Origin: Stentor coeruleus
Taxonomy: Eukaryota > Ciliophora > Heterotrichea > Heterotrichida > Stentoridae
Assembly: GCA_001970955.1 (NCBI GenBank)
Contig: MPUH01000161.1
Coordinates: 1-64,000, forward strand
Direction: 5' to 3'
Length of the DNA: 64,000 bases
Each line of letters begins with the position of its first letter. Position 1 is the stretch's first letter. The position numbers were made by a program, and so were the translations under genes. The notes beneath the pieces are model-generated. The model did no database searches. It saw only the letters and a program-made list of their open reading frames with translations, and was not told the DNA's origin. Of the stretch, positions 60,426 to 64,000 are shown one piece after another.

Positions 60426-63400
60426 ATGCTAATATCTCTGCTGGCTGTAACTATTTTTGCTCAAGATGTTAATGTGACTGAAGATCTTGGCCTGATTATA
60501 ATGATGGAGTCTGAAATTGTCAAATTGAATCTTTATGACTACTTTTCTGGCCAGTATCTAAACTTCCAGTCGAATTCATCGCATTTAATTCTACCAGGAC
60601 CAATTGAGCTAAAAATTACTGATAAATTTTCTTATTCAAAGCCTAGCCCAGTCCCTTTAGGGTCAATGCTTCTGACGATTTCCTCAAAAAGCTTGACTTA
60701 TCTTATAGACTTTCAAGGATCATCTTTATACTTGTTTTCAATATCTTCACCTAATCTAGAGTTTTCATATAAGTCTAGTATTGATTTAGGATTTACAATA
60801 AGGCAAGTTAGCTATTGGGCTTATGAAAATAATGAGTATTTATTAGTATTATGCCAGAGCTCTAAGAATTTAGTGTTTTTATTAGATTTCCCTGATATTC
60901 TGAGTTCAAAACCTATAATTATTCCTCTTTGGGACCTTTATTATATTAATGAACTTAAAACTTGTGATGTTTTTAATAGCACACTTGTACCTTTTATTGG
61001 CACTTTTTACTCTGATTTAGGTGCAATTTTTGTTTATGATTTTTCAGAGCCTTTATGCCCATATTTAGTATATTTTACAGACAGTTTATATGACAATTTT
61101 TATTATAAGTTTGTTCCAGTTGACTTGAAGTTTAATATGTATGATAAAATGAGTATTCAGCTTGTTGTGCTATTAAATGACTTCGGTTTAGAAATATTTT
61201 ATTTTGAAGCTGATTCATCAGTGATGATTTATAAACTTAAAATGACTCAGTTTTCATGTTTAAATAGCTTAAATGTAGTGACTAACAAAGATTATACTGA
61301 GACTTTAGGAAAATATATGCCTTTAGCAGTAGCTACATGTAAAGGTGTAGTGATAGTTGATTTGAGTAACTTAGAGTTTTTGTTTTTTCTCGAAGGGATA
61401 ACTAACATGGGGGTAGAATCTGAAGTTTTAAATGCTGTTTCTATAGGCAATTATTTTTTTTACATGCTAAATAACTACGCAATTGTTATTGCAGAAGATC
61501 GAGGATTAAAACAAGATATTATTTATTATTTAAACCTAACTGAATACATAAAAACCTCATCAGGCTATTCAAAATGGTCAATTTTATTATTGCAAACTTC
61601 TTTTGTCCTAATCCAAAGTGATGGCAAAATCGTTAATTTTTGTACCTTAAGCTTTTCTGAGCCTATAACTGAAATAAACGGTAGCTGTGGTGAAGAGGAT
61701 ATCAACGTTATAGCTTCAAATTCTCTTAATAAATCCGCCATCAGTATGTTAAGAATAACCCAACTTGAGAATTTTGACACAATCGAGCTTGTAAACGAAC
61801 ATAGAGTAGTTGAGTTTAATAATATACAAGTTCAAGTAATATTTGAAGGTTTTTCACAAGAGATCGATTTCCCTGTTTATGACTATGTTTCAGGTCGTAA
61901 TATGTCTTTTGAATACAATCGTTATCATTATGATGATTATTTTTCTATTGTTCCAATGGATTTTTCTAAAGTGTCTTATTTTACAAGTATAAATATTAAT
62001 GATACTTGCCAACAGGTTTTGGCTACTTTGGAAATGTTTGCCATTGTTTGTGGTGATATAATAAAGATTTATGATAGTTATAATAGCACTTTGAAAGATA
62101 TACTTGTTATAGATAACCTTCAGACTATTAGCATAATTGAAAAATATGTTTATATAGCTTTTTATAATAACTCTGGAAATTATATTGAAGCTTATGGGTT
62201 TGAAGATATTGCTACTATTAAAACTCAGGTGTTATGTAAATTTTTAATTACTAGTTTTGGATTTATAATATGTGCTGGAGAAAATATAATTCAATCCTTT
62301 CTTATAGATCCATTATATTTATACGATACCTACACTTTCAATTCAATATCCAAGAAAATTATCCTTTCAATTGCCTTAAGCTTTGATTTTTATATATCAA
62401 TAACTACTTTATACGTACTAACAAATGATGATGAAATATTTTATTTTGATTTTTATAGCAAATCTCCTAATCTTAACATTTCTAATAGTTTAACAACTGA
62501 AAACTGCAAAACTATTTTAGCTAATTCTCAGTATTTTCTCTATACAATTAATGAGGATTATATAAATATATACTCAAAAATGGAAATCCTTAAAACCATA
62601 CCATTTGACTCAAAAATAACATCAGTCTTTTTGCTTAGAAACTTTTTATATGTGACTACTGAAGATGGTGAACTTATTTTGGTTGATAGTCAACAAAGTT
62701 TGATGAACTCATATTACTGGGAAACATTTTTATCAGAAAACTGCACTTTTGCATCTGCTTGGTTTAAATATGGTAATACTTACTTTGGGCTTATATGCAA
62801 AATTGAAGGTAAAGATAGTATATTCAAAATCTATCTATCTAAATGCCCACAACCTTATCATATTTCATTCTGCACAATAGACTTACCTATAAAAATCAGT
62901 TTAAATTACCCAAACCAAACAAACACTAACATTTATCCACAAGACATAATAATTACAGCCAAAAATAATCAGAGTAATATGGATCTTATAATAACTCTCA
63001 ACTTAGTAGTATATGGCCAAGCAGTAGCTTTAATAAATCCTAATTCAATACAAACTGATTATCATTTAGAATACAATGTGGGACTTACTCAATACATGCT
63101 TGATATTTTTACAGGTAACAACCTTGAGTTATCTCTTATAATCAACAACAATACCTGTAATGAAAACTCTTTATATGATCCTTTGACATTAAAACCTAAC
63201 CTTTTTCTTTCAAGTTATTACAACTCTTCTGATTATGGGGATTTAATAAGTATTGCATCTTTATTTAACACTCCAATTATAGCAGTTGCTACAAGCCATG
63301 GCCAGATAATATTTTTAAACACAACAACTGATGTGAATAATAAAACAATGAAAATAGTAGGTGCTGTAAACATTAAAGACTATTTTGGATTAAATGCTCA

Positions 63401-64000
63401 ATGCAAGACTATTGATTATATCACTAATAATGATCAAGTTATGCTAATAGCTTCAATTTGTGAATATCAAGATATATTCCAGTCATATTGGCAAGGAACT
63501 GATGATATGATTTTCAATATCACTTATAACACATTAATTATATGGGAAATCAGTAAGTTTGAATACAAAATCTTAAATGTTTATAGATATAAACTTAGTA
63601 CGTTTTTTGTGTCGTTAAAAGTTATAACCAATAGCAATCAAGTTTTTACAATAATCTTACTAAGCAATTTAGAAACATATTACATTGCCCATTCTATTAA
63701 TAATGATATATACAGGATGTCATTTGTATGGTCCAATACAGAGCTTATTATACAAGACCAGGAGCTTATAAATTTCTATTCTTTAGGGCTTAATTCCTTT
63801 TACATCTTTTCAGTTGATGGATTCTATACAGATACTTTGTATATATCAGTAGCTGAATATTGGCATGGATTGTTTATGTTAAAAGTGTCAAATGGAATTA
63901 CAAGAATTCATGATTACATAAAATATGATATTGATAATCCTTTAGTGTCAATAGGTATGGCATATAGAAGTGTTTATACAGTTAGCCAATCAGGATTATT
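60426..64000 (+). CDS. giant type I membrane protein, tandem family member 3 (cut by window edge)
   Basis: Open from ATG at 60426 to the last base, 1191 codons without a stop; I checked the frame line by line to 63120 and sampled the end. The signal peptide is MLISLLAVTIFAQ. CADG-like motifs lie at the same spacing as in member 2: VKLNLYDYFSGQYLNFQSNS near 37, FPVYDYVSGRNMSFEYN near 481 and YMLDIFTGNNLELSLIINNN near 889. Block-by-block similarity to member 2 is high (for example LLVLCQSSKNLVFLLDFP). About 240 residues including the expected membrane helix lie beyond the window. Confidence 0.88.
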   Translation, partial: MLISLLAVTIFAQDVNVTEDLGLIIMMESEIVKLNLYDYFSGQYLNFQSNSSHLILPGPIELKITDKFSYSKPSPVPLGSMLLTISSKSLTYLIDFQGSSLYLFSISSPNLEFSYKSSIDLGFTIRQVSYWAYENNEYLLVLCQSSKNLVFLLDFPDILSSKPIIIPLWDLYYINELKTCDVFNSTLVPFIGTFYSDLGAIFVYDFSEPLCPYLVYFTDSLYDNFYYKFVPVDLKFNMYDKMSIQLVVLLNDFGLEIFYFEADSSVMIYKLKMTQFSCLNSLNVVTNKDYTETLGKYMPLAVATCKGVVIVDLSNLEFLFFLEGITNMGVESEVLNAVSIGNYFFYMLNNYAIVIAEDRGLKQDIIYYLNLTEYIKTSSGYSKWSILLLQTSFVLIQSDGKIVNFCTLSFSEPITEINGSCGEEDINVIASNSLNKSAISMLRITQLENFDTIELVNEHRVVEFNNIQVQVIFEGFSQEIDFPVYDYVSGRNMSFEYNRYHYDDYFSIVPMDFSKVSYFTSININDTCQQVLATLEMFAIVCGDIIKIYDSYNSTLKDILVIDNLQTISIIEKYVYIAFYNNSGNYIEAYGFEDIATIKTQVLCKFLITSFGFIICAGENIIQSFLIDPLYLYDTYTFNSISKKIILSIALSFDFYISITTLYVLTNDDEIFYFDFYSKSPNLNISNSLTTENCKTILANSQYFLYTINEDYINIYSKMEILKTIPFDSKITSVFLLRNFLYVTTEDGELILVDSQQSLMNSYYWETFLSENCTFASAWFKYGNTYFGLICKIEGKDSIFKIYLSKCPQPYHISFCTIDLPIKISLNYPNQTNTNIYPQDIIITAKNNQSNMDLIITLNLVVYGQAVALINPNSIQTDYHLEYNVGLTQYMLDIFTGNNLELSLIINNNTCNENSLYDPLTLKPNLFLSSYYNSSDYGDLISIASLFNTPIIAVATSHGQIIFLNTTTDVNNKTMKIVGAVNIKDYFGLNAQCKTIDYITNNDQVMLIASICEYQDIFQSYWQGTDDMIFNITYNTLIIWEISKFEYKILNVYRYKLSTFFVSLKVITNSNQVFTIILLSNLETYYIAHSINNDIYRMSFVWSNTELIIQDQELINFYSLGLNSFYIFSVDGFYTDTLYISVAEYWHGLFMLKVSNGITRIHDYIKYDIDNPLVSIGMAYRSVYTVSQSGL

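Noticed and set aside
1-64000. A fully reassigned genetic code (TAA/TAG = Gln, or TGA = Trp as in Blepharisma)
   Set aside because: Thirty-one of 32 complete genes read through in the standard code and end at TAA or TAG in family-appropriate places; Trp in the families checked is TGG. The in-frame TAAs are limited to a few damaged-looking loci and are reported as such.
1-64000. tRNA genes, rRNA, CRISPR arrays, telomere repeats, transposons or virus-like elements
   Set aside because: I looked for T-loop GGTTCGA-type motifs, terminal repeats, transposase or reverse transcriptase signatures and heterotrich telomere repeats and found none I could support.

Overview
The window looks like macronuclear DNA of a heterotrich ciliate, most likely Stentor or a close relative. 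It is AT-rich and gene-dense. Thirty-one of the 32 complete genes read straight through in the standard code; the exception has one internal TAA. The few introns I can prove are exactly 15 nt long (GT...AG), as known for Stentor-type heterotrichs. Genes ending in ciliary, basal-body and endomembrane functions fit a free-living ciliate. By my reading the 32 complete genes end in TAA (26) or TAG (6), never TGA.

Layout. 0-5 kb: the tail of a gene, a WD40-TRP channel fusion (-) and a small orphan (-). 5.9-14 kb: a decayed 5' copy and an intact copy of a purple acid phosphatase, a small acyl-anchor candidate, an RCC1-TBC RabGAP, a multi-pass membrane protein and the first MORN-repeat gene. 14.5-23 kb is very compact: a small orphan, an RRM-zinc-finger protein, ENY2/Sus1, a second MORN gene, a coiled-coil/beta-rich protein, PPIL6, Hsp33 and SEC13. 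23-29 kb is sparser: two members of one orphan family flank a pseudokinase frame that carries one in-frame TAA. 30-39 kb: a coiled-coil protein, ribosomal eL32, an SCP-type phosphatase, a PKG-like protein whose kinase domain has lost its catalytic residues, an SLC35F5-like transporter and EFCAB10. 39.5-46 kb: a broken mitochondrial L7/L12, the second acid phosphatase, an Atg27/MRH-like membrane protein, and an inverted second copy of the SCP-eL32 pair. 47-50 kb: an epsin-like ENTH protein, a coiled-coil relic with in-frame TAAs and a lipocalin. 51-64 kb: three tandem giant type I membrane proteins of one uncharacterised family, the third cut by the window edge.

Themes. Local duplication is pervasive (acid phosphatase x2 plus a relic, SCP x2, eL32 x2, MORN x2, orphan family x2, giant ectodomain x3). 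Several products belong to the secretory/endolysosomal route (SEC13, ENTH, TBC, MRH, acid phosphatases, lipocalin); others are cilium or cortex related (PPIL6, EFCAB10, MORN, coiled coils). Two signals are not explained by genes. First, nearly every intergenic spacer is G-rich/C-poor on its left and C-rich/G-poor on its right, whatever the gene orientation. Second, clean in-frame TAA codons sit at glutamine-like positions in otherwise well-preserved frames. Six single-N positions are flanked by short exact or near-exact duplications and are assembly joins; one adds a false 25-codon duplication to the PKG-like gene.
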